DNA from: Dissophora ornata
Taxonomy: Eukaryota > Mortierellomycota > Mortierellomycetes > Mortierellales > Mortierellaceae
Direction of reading: 5' to 3'
Length of the DNA: 18,140 nt
Assembly (NCBI GenBank): GCA_025201705.1
Contig: MU617102.1
Coordinates: 5,266-23,405, forward strand
Below the pieces are notes generated by a model. It worked only from the letters and a program-made list of their open reading frames with translations, did not search any database and had not been told where the DNA came from. The translations under genes and the position numbers were made by a program. Position 1 is the stretch's first letter. Each line of letters opens with the position of its first letter. Of this stretch, positions 9,787 through 18,140 are shown piece after piece.

Positions 9787-10682
9787 CACCATTGTCGAAG
9801 TGGATGATAAAGTACTTGCTCCTTGTATAGCATTTTCAATTCTATGACACATCCTTTGCTTGTATACGAAAGAGAATTGCCTTGCGACGTTCAGCTGCAA
9901 CGTTAAGGCAATGACCTAAGTGAAAAAGAAACCTATTGCATCTAGCGCTGTAGTCAAATGAAGGACCATGGATACAAGTCAAGCATGAACCTAGACGATG
10001 CGTTCTTTTTTGAGATTATGCGTGAAAAATTATTCATCCGGTCGACTGCAGCATCAAGTTAGCGTAATACTCGGATTTTGATTGGCGCCCGTTATCATTG
10101 TGGATAATGATCTCACGGCCGGAGTATTTTGTTCGACAGAAACAGCAAAGAACCATGTATTCGTAAGTTGCACCGCATTCACATTGACACGCTTTGAACA
10201 TTCATTTAAAAGCGCGAACGGAACGACGCGCACAATGCGGGGAGGAGAATAGAGAGGAGCACTGACAGCACTGCTCGCAATGCGCAACTGCCCCGCTGTG
10301 AACAACGTTGCCAAAAGAAAAGCTTGGACCCTGTGTCATTTGACATTGTTACGGCGTTTGGGAATTGCACCAAAGAAAATGATAGGCTTCTATTCATCAG
10401 TGTTGCTTTCGGTACGCTGACGCTGCATAAAGGCATAACGTCATTGGCATCGATGGCAATGAATGGTTGTGGGTGTCAACCAAGAAATTTACATTTTGCT
10501 GCAGCGAATTGTGTGTGCAGAATGTCATTCATCTTTGCAATCGATAAAAACCACACGAACGCATTTTGCACTGAGCACACGGCAGAACGGACGAGAGAGG
10601 GCTCCGCCCAAAATTGATCCGCCACCCAACAGTTTTGCATAATTGTGCTCAGACGAGTTATCCCTGTCATCCCCAGTGCCAG
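9787..10682. other. intergenic sequence, nothing recognised
   Basis: Both strands carry only short frames. The longest, near 10324-10617 (+) and 10054-10314 (-), begin with non-ATG codons, have mixed composition and show no domain. No tRNA, repeat array or transposon end was found. Confidence 0.5.
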
Positions 10683-10687
10683 CCAAT
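10683..10687 (+). promoter_or_regulatory. CCAAT box
   Basis: The sequence AGCCAATCAG is a classic CCAAT-box context, as bound by HAP/NF-Y complexes. It lies about 110 nt before the first short upstream ORF and may belong to the promoter of the PSP1-type gene. Confidence 0.35.
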
Positions 10688-10794
10688 CAGTCGCTCAATC
10701 ACACACTCTTGTTTTTTTTGGCGCCCCTGCCCTGTGCGACCTGAGCAACAGGAAACAAAAGCGAGCAGCACAAAACAGCAAAGCAGTTGAAGGA

Positions 10795-10967
10795 ATGCAT
10801 GGATGACTTTCGCCGGGCCTACCGCCCGGAGCGGATCCGTCGTATTGAAGGTCAGGCTGTCCTTTAGCTCGCATAATTTGATGCTCAGCTAGTTCGATTC
10901 ACTGCACAAATGCTCGTTCTTTGGTGAACAGTTCTCGAGTCAACGAAGAGAGATGACAGCAGGTTAG
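10795..10967 (+). promoter_or_regulatory. cluster of five short upstream ORFs
   Basis: Five ATG-initiated mini-ORFs follow one another: 10795-10806 (3 codons), 10799-10867 (22 aa, MDDFRRAYRPERIRRIEG then QAVL), 10881-10892, 10910-10927 and 10953-10967. If transcription of the PSP1-type gene starts near 10700-10790 and a leader intron is removed, they would sit in its 5' UTR and could limit translation. Their role depends on a transcript start that cannot be seen from sequence alone. Confidence 0.3.
10813..10829. repeat. GC-only inverted repeat (6-bp stem, 5-nt loop)
   Basis: CCGGGC, loop CTACC, then GCCCGG. It lies within the 22-aa upstream ORF and is followed shortly by the palindrome CGGATCCG. 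Confidence 0.6.
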
Positions 10968-11143
10968 CAAAATCGTGCACAACCGTTTTCTTGCCTGACA
11001 TCAACAGGGTAAGCAAGCAATTCCGGATAAAGAAACGGAAAAAAAAAGAGTGTGATCGAGGGATTGATTAGAGGACAGCGCGCATCTTCGTTATCAAATA
11101 AAAGGACTCGATGAGGATGCTCATCTATCAGCTTGTTTTCTAG

Positions 11144-11162
11144 AACGAGGCTTCGGCTCGTT
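11144..11162. repeat. short hairpin with a C(TTCG)G tip
   Basis: AACGAG pairs with CTCGTT across GCTTCGG. Inside the loop a C-G pair closes TTCG, the stable UUCG tetraloop type in RNA. It lies in the region that would be the leader intron or promoter of the PSP1-type gene. Confidence 0.45.
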
Positions 11163-11740
11163 TATCAGCGCAATAGCGAACAAGATGGAATCAAGAAAAC
11201 AAGCATGCAACTAATGCATGCGCCATGACCCGGAGAGGCAGTCGCACGCGCTTGTTTGAGACTTGCATTGTTCCCGTGGCTGGCCTACATCAAGGCAAGA
11301 GATGGATAGAAAGGGGAAAGGAGAGCATATTGAAATGAGAACGAACACATTGTAGAAAGTGGATGTGGACAGGATGAGAGCAAGGGGGAGGGAGGGAGAG
11401 ACATGTCGGAATGGAGACAGTGCAGTATGTCTGCAAGCGAGCTGGCAGAGAGGGACGCCTCGACCACGCCCCGAGCCTCATTCACGGTCGAGCCCAGCAC
11501 CGGTGCTCTGCATGGGTGTGTGTGTGGAGTAAAACAGAGCGTTTCGCCCATTTTGGGTTTCGACGGCGCACCAGTCAGGCTAGGCCAGACACATGCTGCA
11601 GAGGCGCCATTCTGCCTTCTGACCGAGCCAAAACCCACCAGACAAAACGGGCGAACATCCTTCGCCCCATTCCTCTCTTCCCCCTTTCTGTCGTTTGGTT
11701 GCTGGCCAACTGATTCCATCCATCTCGCATACTGCGTCAT

Positions 11741-11804
11741 TCCATCCTCCATTCCTTTTTCTTCTTCTTGTTCCTCTCCTCTCTTTCATTCGTTATCCTT
11801 ACAG
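11741..11804 (+). promoter_or_regulatory. pyrimidine tract ending in a strong 3' splice-like site
   Basis: An almost pure C/T stretch ends in TTATCCTTACAG at 11804. It could be the acceptor of a leader intron whose donor would be the GTAAGC at 11009. Alternatively it is simply a CT-rich block before the transcription start, common in fungi. No ATG occurs between 11805 and the proposed start at 11952, which fits either reading. Confidence 0.4.
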
Positions 11805-11951
11805 TTCACTTCATTCCCTGGCTCCTCTGCTGTTTGCACAGCTCTTGCTCCCCTGTCCGCCGTCCGGTTTGTTTGCACCACGTCAAAGCCTATTTCTTTA
11901 TTTCACTCCACACTTTGTGTGCCTCATTCATTGCGATCCGCGTCTCTTGAA

Positions 11952-14839
11952 ATGAGCCACAAAAACGAACAACCGTCTGGCTTGGCGACGCCACCACTCG
12001 TGTCCCCATGGCCTATCCAGACGTCCAACAAGTCATCGTCTGCCTCCGAGGGCAGCAACTGGAAGGCTGTCGGTAGTCCTCCTCATAGACCACCTCTCTC
12101 GCCGCCAGACAGCCGCTCTAAGGGCGTAGCGTCCGCTATTGGCCTCACCAGTAGCCATGAACTGCTGCAGCAGCCACCTCCTCACAGTGATGGCGAAAAC
12201 GGCCCTGGCGCGTCTTTGGGCGTGTCAGAGACACCTCGTGAGAACGCTGACGACACTTTGACTAAATCAACTTTCGTCCACGCTCCAGCCACAGCCGCCG
12301 CTTCCACCTCGAACCTACGCTTGTCGCAGGCGCCACAGACGCTGCTAGAAGATTTGTTGCAGACACCCTCAACTCCATCACCCAAGAGTTTGGCCGGATA
12401 TTCAACATCCCTCTCGCGCTTCGATAGCAGGTTCGGCGATTCCACGCCTAGTTTCCATGGTGCCAGCACGAGTGCGGAGTCGTCTGTCATTCAAAGTGGT
12501 CAGAGTCTTGCTTTTGGGCTGGACATCAATACTCACAATAACAGTGGGCAGCAACGGCGCTACAGCAACAGCTCTTTCCATTATGGATCCAGGGAGTCCA
12601 GTGAACCCAGTGGCTTGACGACAAGCGCAGGAAGCGCTCTAGAATCACCTCTGAATATGTCATCGTTTATCTGGAATGGTCGTGTCGCGAACGAAGATGG
12701 AACTAGTATGACAACCAGCATGGCGACAACGATCGGTGGCATGACCACCGCCCTTCGACAGGAAGCAGCCAATGCAGACGGCCAGCTCTTTTCCATGTCT
12801 GCCGCCCTTAATGCAGATCCGTTTGTGCCTGTTCACAATCGACCGACGAGGAGCATGTCCCTCTCCGAGCCCATCGGATTCCATACCGGCTTTGGGAACA
12901 ATAAAAAACTTGGCAGTTTCGGTCAGGAGGATGGAGATGCTCTTAACTTGTACAGAGCGCCGCTGCCGATCATGGAAGAGGAGTCTGAGGACGCATTTGA
13001 TCATGCTCGTTTTAACCGAAACCGAAGCTACTCTACCTCTGCCACATCCGGTCCAGGAACATACTACAGATCACTGTCGAGCTCCACGTTTGTGCCTCCT
13101 GAACCGCAGGATCCATTTGCGCCATCATCTGCTGCTTCAAACTATCTAGGATTGTCGCAAACCCAGGAGCAGCACCCTTTCTTGCGCCGCAAGCTCTCGG
13201 GTGGCCCGACTTGGCCTAGCGTTTCTCAGACCAGCCCGGACCATGGCCGAACCGTGATATCTTCAAACCACCGCCGATCAGTTACCTCCAGCAACTACGC
13301 CTCTCCCATCTGGGAATCGCCCAGTCCTCACCTGCCGCTTTCACAGCCCGTTTTAGAGCGCGAAGGTGTCGAGCGCATGCGCGTTTCACGAAGATTCTCT
13401 GTTGCACCCTCCTCTGGATTCCAGGCGTACGACCGCTTTTTGGAGTCCGAGCAATATGGCGGCTCTTTCGCATTGAGTGGATATAACAGAAGGTAAAGAT
13501 CTGACGGTGTTTGTTTGTCTTTTGACACGAAAACTATGAATTTCCTTCTAGGTTTGGAACCCCGACTTTGTCTTTTAGCCATTTGCTTGTTTGTCATAGA
13601 GCGTTTTCTAATGGTGCTTGATTGCAACGACAATCGATGCAAGAGTGCTAAACACTTGTACGTTTCTGCATTTATCTTCTTTTTAGGAGCCCTGGCGAGG
13701 GCGAATTTGTTCATCCACAACGACGACATTCCGTGGCCGGTCCATCGGGATCGTACTTCCGACCCAGTGTCTCACCATTTAATCTTGGATCCTCGTTGGA
13801 ATCTTTACATTTAGACGAGACCGAGCCATCGAATAACTGGGGTTTGAATGAGGAATACGAACATGACGAATATCAGAACAGCCACATGTCCAGCTCAGGC
13901 GATCTTGGAAAGGGCATGACCTTGAGCCAGGCGTCCCATCATGGTGCACTCTACATGGTTGAGTTCAAGGCTGGCCGAAGCGATCTCTTTTATGTTGCCG
14001 ATCGTGGTATGTCTTTGAAGCGTGGCGATTTGGTGATGGTGGAGGCGGATCGTGGAAGGGACCTTGGAAAGATCACGAATGATTCCATCACACCCCAGCA
14101 AATCCAAGCGCTGCAAAGGGAGCACGCAGAAGCTGCCGCCGCCGCCGCTCAGCAGGAAGGTCAGCGCGCACCAAAGGAGATCCATCCCAAACGCATCTTT
14201 AAACTCGCTGACGCCTCCGAAATCTCTCTGTTGACGAGTAAGGGTCAAGATGAAATCAAAGCAATGATGGTCTGTCAGAACAAAGTCCGCCAGAAGAAAC
14301 TTCCCATGGAAGTTGTGGATGCTGAGTACCAATGGTATGGGTCTTTTTGTTGATTATATCTGATGCCTTTGCAACGCTTTGATTGCAGATCTCTAACCTC
14401 TTTGTAACCCTGTGAATTAATGTTTTCAAGGGATCGACGCAAGCTGACGTTTTACTTCCAGGCAGAGCATCGCATTGACTTCCGAGAGCTCGTGCGCGAC
14501 CTTTTTAAGATCTACAAGACGCGTATTTGGATGTATGCTGTGAACCCGTCGGTGGCAGCTGCCCTTGGCCGAGAGACGATTGGCGCAGCACAGCCAAGCC
14601 CTACCCGCCTTATGGCTTCCCCTTCTGCATCGCCCTCATTGTCACAGCCTCGCCATTCGGTCGCTTACCATCCTCACCACCAGCAACAGCAGCACTCACC
14701 ACAGCAGACGCTGCACCAGCAACATCCATATCAGCAACAACATATCGGTCATCAGTACCAGCACCAGCCGCAACTGCAGGATCTAGTGCAACAGATGCAG
14801 GCCCAACACATTTCTATGCCTCATCATCATCATCAACAA

Positions 14840-14876
<37 letters not shown>

Positions 14877-14992
14877 CGTTGCACCAGAGCATCCAGCATC
14901 ATCATTTGTTGGAAGAGGAGTCAATGATGCAGCAAAAGCGTCCTTTCTACGAACAGTCTTATCAACTCCAACCTCCTCACCCGCTGATGTAA
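11952..14992 (+). CDS. PSP1 C-terminal-domain protein, three exons
   Basis: Spliced CDS 11952-13492, 13687-14334 and 14431-14992 gives 916 aa. Introns are 194 and 96 nt (GTAAAG...TTTTTAG and GTATGG...TTCAAG); both are phase 2 and keep the frame. Residues 1 to about 595 are Ser/Pro/Thr-rich and look disordered. Residues about 600-765 form the PSP1 domain: GALYMVEFKAGR, RGDLVMVEADRGRDLGK (632-642 region), and DRRKLTFYF then ELVRDLFKIYKTRIWM across the second junction. An Ala run near 661-669 splits the domain. The tail is Gln/His-rich, with 14 Gln at 865-878. Yeast Psp1 was found as a high-copy suppressor of DNA polymerase alpha mutants, and the bacterial relative RicT (YaaT) acts with RNase Y in RNA control; the function here is inferred only from the family. 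The same frame is open back to an ATG at 11403, but those 183 residues look like translated leader. Confidence 0.88.
14834..14875 (+). repeat. polyglutamine-coding repeat, (CAA)3(CAG)11
   Basis: Pure CAA/CAG codons give Q14 in the tail of the PSP1-type protein, directly after four His codons (CAT)4. Confidence 0.95.
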
Positions 14993-15351
14993 AGAGAGAC
15001 AATAACTCGCCAAGAGCTTTGTTTGCCACCCCTCTCACCAAAAACCTTCAGGAACTCCCCTCTAGATGTGCGCGTCTCGTTCTTTTCTTGTATATTGTTT
15101 TTCTTTGTTTGTTATATACATGGCGTTTGATTTAATGGGGTTTCTTTCTTTTCTTAGAAGGGTTTTCTGAAGCGCAACTTATAACCGTGAACTTCTTGTA
15201 TATTTTTCTACAGACCGTTTTGTTTCGCGGATACATGACATGCCCTTTGTCTTATACTAAAACATATTCACACCACATGGATACGAACAGAAGCCATATG
15301 AGGGCAATGCAGCAAACTTTTTACACAGAGCGGGTTCATATGATTTTTTAG

Positions 15352-15357
15352 AATAAA
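15352..15357 (+). terminator. probable poly(A) signal of the PSP1-type gene
   Basis: AATAAA lies 360 nt after the PSP1-type stop. The 505-nt gap 14993-15497 between the two convergent genes is AT-rich and otherwise shows no feature. No clear minus-strand AATAAA was found for the opposing gene; CATAAA (plus-strand TTTATG near 15410) is a possible variant. Confidence 0.45.
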
Positions 15358-15497
15358 TTTTTTTAAGAAACCTCGCGTTGTTATTTGTCTAATGGTACAG
15401 CTATGGGTGTTTATGGTACATAAAATGGGCTTGGTGCCAAATGATAAAGGTTAAGAGTGGGGAGTGGTGGGGGGTTGTACTTGATTGAAAAATCCAT

Positions 15498-15976
15498 CTA
15501 CTCATCCTCGTCATCGTCATCGTCTTCTTCCTCGTCTTCTTCCTCGTCTTCTTCCTCCTCATCTTCCTCCTCATCTTCCTCGTCCTTTTCTTCAGTCATT
15601 GGCGGACAATGCGCCAACTCCTTCCCGGGTAACGATGGAGCTCGATCGACTTTGACACGTCCATCCTGATGGATGTAGACGTTATTCGTACAGAAGCTGA
15701 TCCTGCGCTTCCGTTCACTTTCCTCGATCCGCTCTAGCGACGACGTCGTCGACAGTCGGTCATCATCGTCCCCGAATTTACCATCATCATACTCATCGTC
15801 CGATCCTATGACCATCAGCTCTTGTTTTTCTGCCTCGGCCATGGCGAGGTCCGCGTCCAGAGATTGGAAAATGTCCTGGGGACTCAAGAGTTCCTCACGA
15901 GCCATAGTGTGCAGGTTGTGGAGATTCTCGAGGCCAACGATCTTTGTGGCTTTGCCATTGGCCTTGTTGCTGCAGC

Positions 15977-16026
<50 letters not shown>

Positions 16027-17293
16027 TTATTGTTGGAGGTAGTAGTCAGGTTGTGGCCGCCAGAGTCAGCGTCGAGATCTTCGTCGCTAGACTCATCCTC
16101 ATCCGAGTCGTCCTCAGCATCTTCATCATCGTCCGACTCGTCTTCAGAATCACCATCCGAGTCGTCTTGGTCATCCTCGAGCCAGGCGACAAACTTGGAG
16201 CTCTAGAGTACAGGTAACATGAGAGAAATCTACGCTGTTAGCCATTGATCTGACATCCAGCGAAACTAAACCAAAACTAAACCAAAACTAAACCAAAACT
16301 AAAAAAAAAAAAAAAAAGTTGTAACAAAACACCAATATGTTCTTCTTACCATGCTGCGAAGTCCTCCACTGTGCCCAAAAACCCCCTCTGGTTCCTTCAA
16401 CAACCGCCACCATTCCAAGATCGCATCTGCATCCAACACGTCAAATCGATAGAGCGCCACCAATTGCGTCACATAATTTCTCATCAGTTGATCGCTCGTC
16501 TTGGCTGTCACCTCCAGCTTCTCCAGCAACAACATCTGTTCCTGATGAGACGCCACGTAGTGCAACAGCAACGGTATATAGATAGCCTTGAATCCTCTCT
16601 CGACCGCATCCTTGATGCTCACACGGTCCCCAGTCTCGGGTATCAACACAGATCCAGTGCCCCACCCACCGGACAAGGGGCCTCCAACCTTGACACGCTC
16701 ATCTTCCCACCATTTCATCGACTCCTGGGCCAAGACCAATAAGAGATCCTCGGGAGGGGCGTCGTACTTTAACAACAGGTCATCGAGCTGTAAGATCATC
16801 CGTGCGGGGGTAAATTTCGCGTGAAGGGCCTGGTAGAGGAACTTGTGAGCCATCGAATCAAACGTCTCGTTGGCGTCTGCAGGAGGGTCCTGGATATCAT
16901 CCTCTGCAGATCGGGATTGCTCCTTCTTGATCAGCATCTCCATCATCGTACACGGCGCATCCTCATGATCGTCGTCATCAGAGTCATTGTCAGAGTCCTC
17001 CTCCTCCTCCTCCTCCTCCTCCTCCTCAGCGTCTTGGGGCTCCACAACAGCCGGAAGCGGGGACGGAATGTGTGCCGGGATATCGCGGGGCAGCGTAAGG
17101 AAAGTGACCTTCTTCTCTGCATCCTCATCCTTTTCAACAATGGCATGGTCATTTCCTTTTTCCGTTTCCTCTTCCTTTTCATTGTCTTGTTCAACAATTT
17201 CTTCGTCATGACGCTGCGAAGGGGATGTGGATCGCGGTGACGCACTTGATCCCATGTCGGTCCTCGATTTGCTGCTGCTGTTGCTGCTGCTGC

Positions 17294-17332
<39 letters not shown>

Positions 17333-17963
17333 TCACGACTGGACAAAAAAACTCGTCCTCCTCATCCTGTCCATGATGCAACAGATTTGAATGATGTAGC
17401 ATTAGACCGCCTCCAAGTCCCGAGGACAACGAGAAGTTCGAGTTATCGTACCCGATCTTGTACGAACTCCCTGATCCAGAACTGGAGCTATTTGATGATG
17501 ATGAAGCTGCTGCAGCCTCCTCGGCTTTTCCCTTGAGCTCCTTCATCTCCAACACCATCTGTTCCAGCTCCGCCCTCAAGTTCGCAACCTTGATCTCCTC
17601 CGCCTCCAATCGAGAGCTCATCTGCTTCTTAATCTTCAGATAGACATCATCAATCTGCGCCCGCTTATGTCGCTCCTGCGCCAGATCCGCCTTGGCCTGC
17701 TGCAACGAAGATTTAAGCGTCTTGTTCTTCTCCAAAAGTCGCTGCATCGACCGTTTCTGCCTCGACCTTCTGTCCAGGACCAAGGACTCATCCACAGACA
17801 TCGTTCCAGCCGAATAATCCGTGTCGTTCGAGTCACTGTTGATGCCATGCATACTGCCGTGAAAGACTGTCTTATCATCGTCCTCTTCAGTTCCCTCGGT
17901 CACAAACGTTTCGCAGTCGCTGCTGCTGCTGTGGACCTCCCGCATACTGGAATTGGAAGACAT
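15498..17963 (-). CDS. W2 (eIF5C-type) domain protein with N-terminal coiled coil and acidic tail
   Basis: Spliced CDS: complement of 15498-16202 and 16350-17963, 772 aa; the 147-nt intron has GTAAGA...CTCTAG and is phase 0. Residues about 65-150 are a charged coiled coil (LLEKNKTLKSSLQQ). Residues 153-330 are Ser/Asn- and Glu-rich. Residues about 367-548 resemble the W2 domain of eIF5, eIF2B-epsilon and BZW/5MP proteins: LLEKLEVTA, then the aromatic-acidic boxes AILEWW (514-519) and FVAWLEDD (542-549), which bind eIF2-beta in known members. Next come Asn16 (598-613) and an extremely Glu/Asp-rich end. The NTase and hexapeptide domains of eIF2B-epsilon are absent from the window. KVTF (285-288) and RISF (705-708) match PP1-docking RVxF motifs. 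The start at 17963 is provisional: the frame continues upstream to an acceptor-like TTCATAG at 18037, so earlier exons may lie in or beyond the last 100 nt. Confidence 0.8.
15978..16025 (-). repeat. (AAC)16 microsatellite coding polyasparagine
   Basis: Sixteen uninterrupted GTT units on the plus strand read as AAC codons, giving Asn16 at residues 598-613 of the W2 protein. Confidence 0.95.
16262..16317. repeat. 11-bp tandem repeat plus A17 run inside the W2-gene intron
   Basis: The unit AAAACTAAACC recurs with an 11-bp period almost four times (16262-16304; the first copy begins with G) and runs into 17 A residues at 16301-16317. The whole block lies in the intron 16203-16349. On the transcribed strand it forms a T17 run followed by repeated TTTAGTTTTGG. 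Confidence 0.85.
16998..17027 (-). repeat. (GAG)10 microsatellite coding polyglutamate
   Basis: Ten uninterrupted GAG codons give Glu10 (residues 313-322 of the W2 protein), followed by an Asp/Ser run. Confidence 0.95.
17268..17330 (-). repeat. AGC/AAC repeat coding a Ser/Asn tract
   Basis: Mixed GCT and GTT units on the plus strand read as alternating Ser and Asn codons (about residues 212-232 of the W2 protein). Confidence 0.85.
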
Positions 17964-18140
17964 GTCCGTTGATTCGAGAAGAACGGCGACTCCAGAAGCC
18001 GATGGAGCCAGGCCCGGCTCAGTGGTCGATTGTGAACTATGAATTTATTGTTAACACACAGAGGGGTACCAAAGTCAGGGGGCAAGAAAACATCGCGCAT
18101 TGGAAGTACTATTTCTTCGGCTGTGGCCAAAGAAGGAGAG

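Noticed and set aside
10324..10617. 97-aa plus-strand open frame, Cys-containing
   Set aside because: It begins at TTG, lacks a good ATG, and shows no domain or gene-like flanks.
10476..10670. 64-aa minus-strand open frame
   Set aside because: It has an ATG but no promoter or poly(A) context, no domain, and ordinary random composition.
10892..10900. GTTCGATTC, the typical T-loop motif of tRNA genes
   Set aside because: The bases either side do not pair as a T stem, and no A-box, anticodon arm or acceptor stem can be built around it.
14527..15135. 202-aa alternative frame with a poly-Ala run over the PSP1-type 3' end
   Set aside because: It is the +1 reading of the CAG repeat and neighbouring codons; the real frame carries the conserved PSP1 domain.
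15808..16217. Plus-strand frames rich in Leu, Val and Ser opposite the W2 gene
   Set aside because: They are complements of the (AAC)16 and acidic-codon repeats, without independent support.
16262..16304. Regular 11-bp repeats as a CRISPR or telomere-like array
   Set aside because: There are no spacers, the units are too short, and the block lies inside a normal spliceosomal intron.
16299..16349. Phe-rich C-terminus of the unspliced W2 ORF
   Set aside because: It is translation of the intron's T17 run; splicing to 16202 restores the conserved second aromatic-acidic box.
17900..18130. 76-aa minus-strand frame at the window end
   Set aside because: It starts at TTG, overlaps the W2 start in another frame, and shows no known motif. 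Part of it could be an upstream exon, noted under the W2 gene.

Overview
The window looks like nuclear DNA of a filamentous fungus. Its genes have short GT-AG introns of about 75 to 290 nt, AATAAA signals after stop codons, pyrimidine-rich leaders, an F-box/leucine-rich-repeat gene, and long Gln, Asn, Ser and Glu tracts. This style recalls early-diverging fungi such as Mortierellomycotina, but that placement is an inference from gene style and not a measured phylogeny.

Layout: (1) 53-1660 (+) is an F-box/LRR protein. (2) 1886-5027 (-) is a complete four-exon M1-family zinc aminopeptidase of 871 aa, convergent with gene 1. (3) 5502-8888 (-) is a tandem, head-to-tail paralogue of that aminopeptidase. 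It keeps the three intron positions and phases but is broken by frameshifts and stop codons, so it is a pseudogene. (4) 8889-11951 is mostly non-coding. It holds a weak candidate for a 66-aa secreted peptide gene (9452-9652, -), and then what looks like the promoter and leader of the next gene, with a CCAAT box, several short upstream ORFs, and strong splice-like donor and acceptor sites. (5) 11952-14992 (+) is a three-exon PSP1-type protein with a long disordered N-terminus and a Gln/His-rich tail. (6) 15498-17963 (-) is a W2 (eIF5C-type) domain protein with an N-terminal coiled coil and very acidic tails. It converges on gene 5, and its 5' end may continue past the window.

The genes do not form an evident pathway. 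They are an F-box adaptor, a peptidase and its dead copy, an RNA/translation-associated PSP1 family member and a W2 translation-factor-like protein. The two observations I rate highest are the W2 protein, where RVxF-like PP1-docking motifs flank a putative eIF2-binding domain, and the decaying aminopeptidase duplicate. I found no CRISPR array, rRNA, convincing tRNA or intact transposon.
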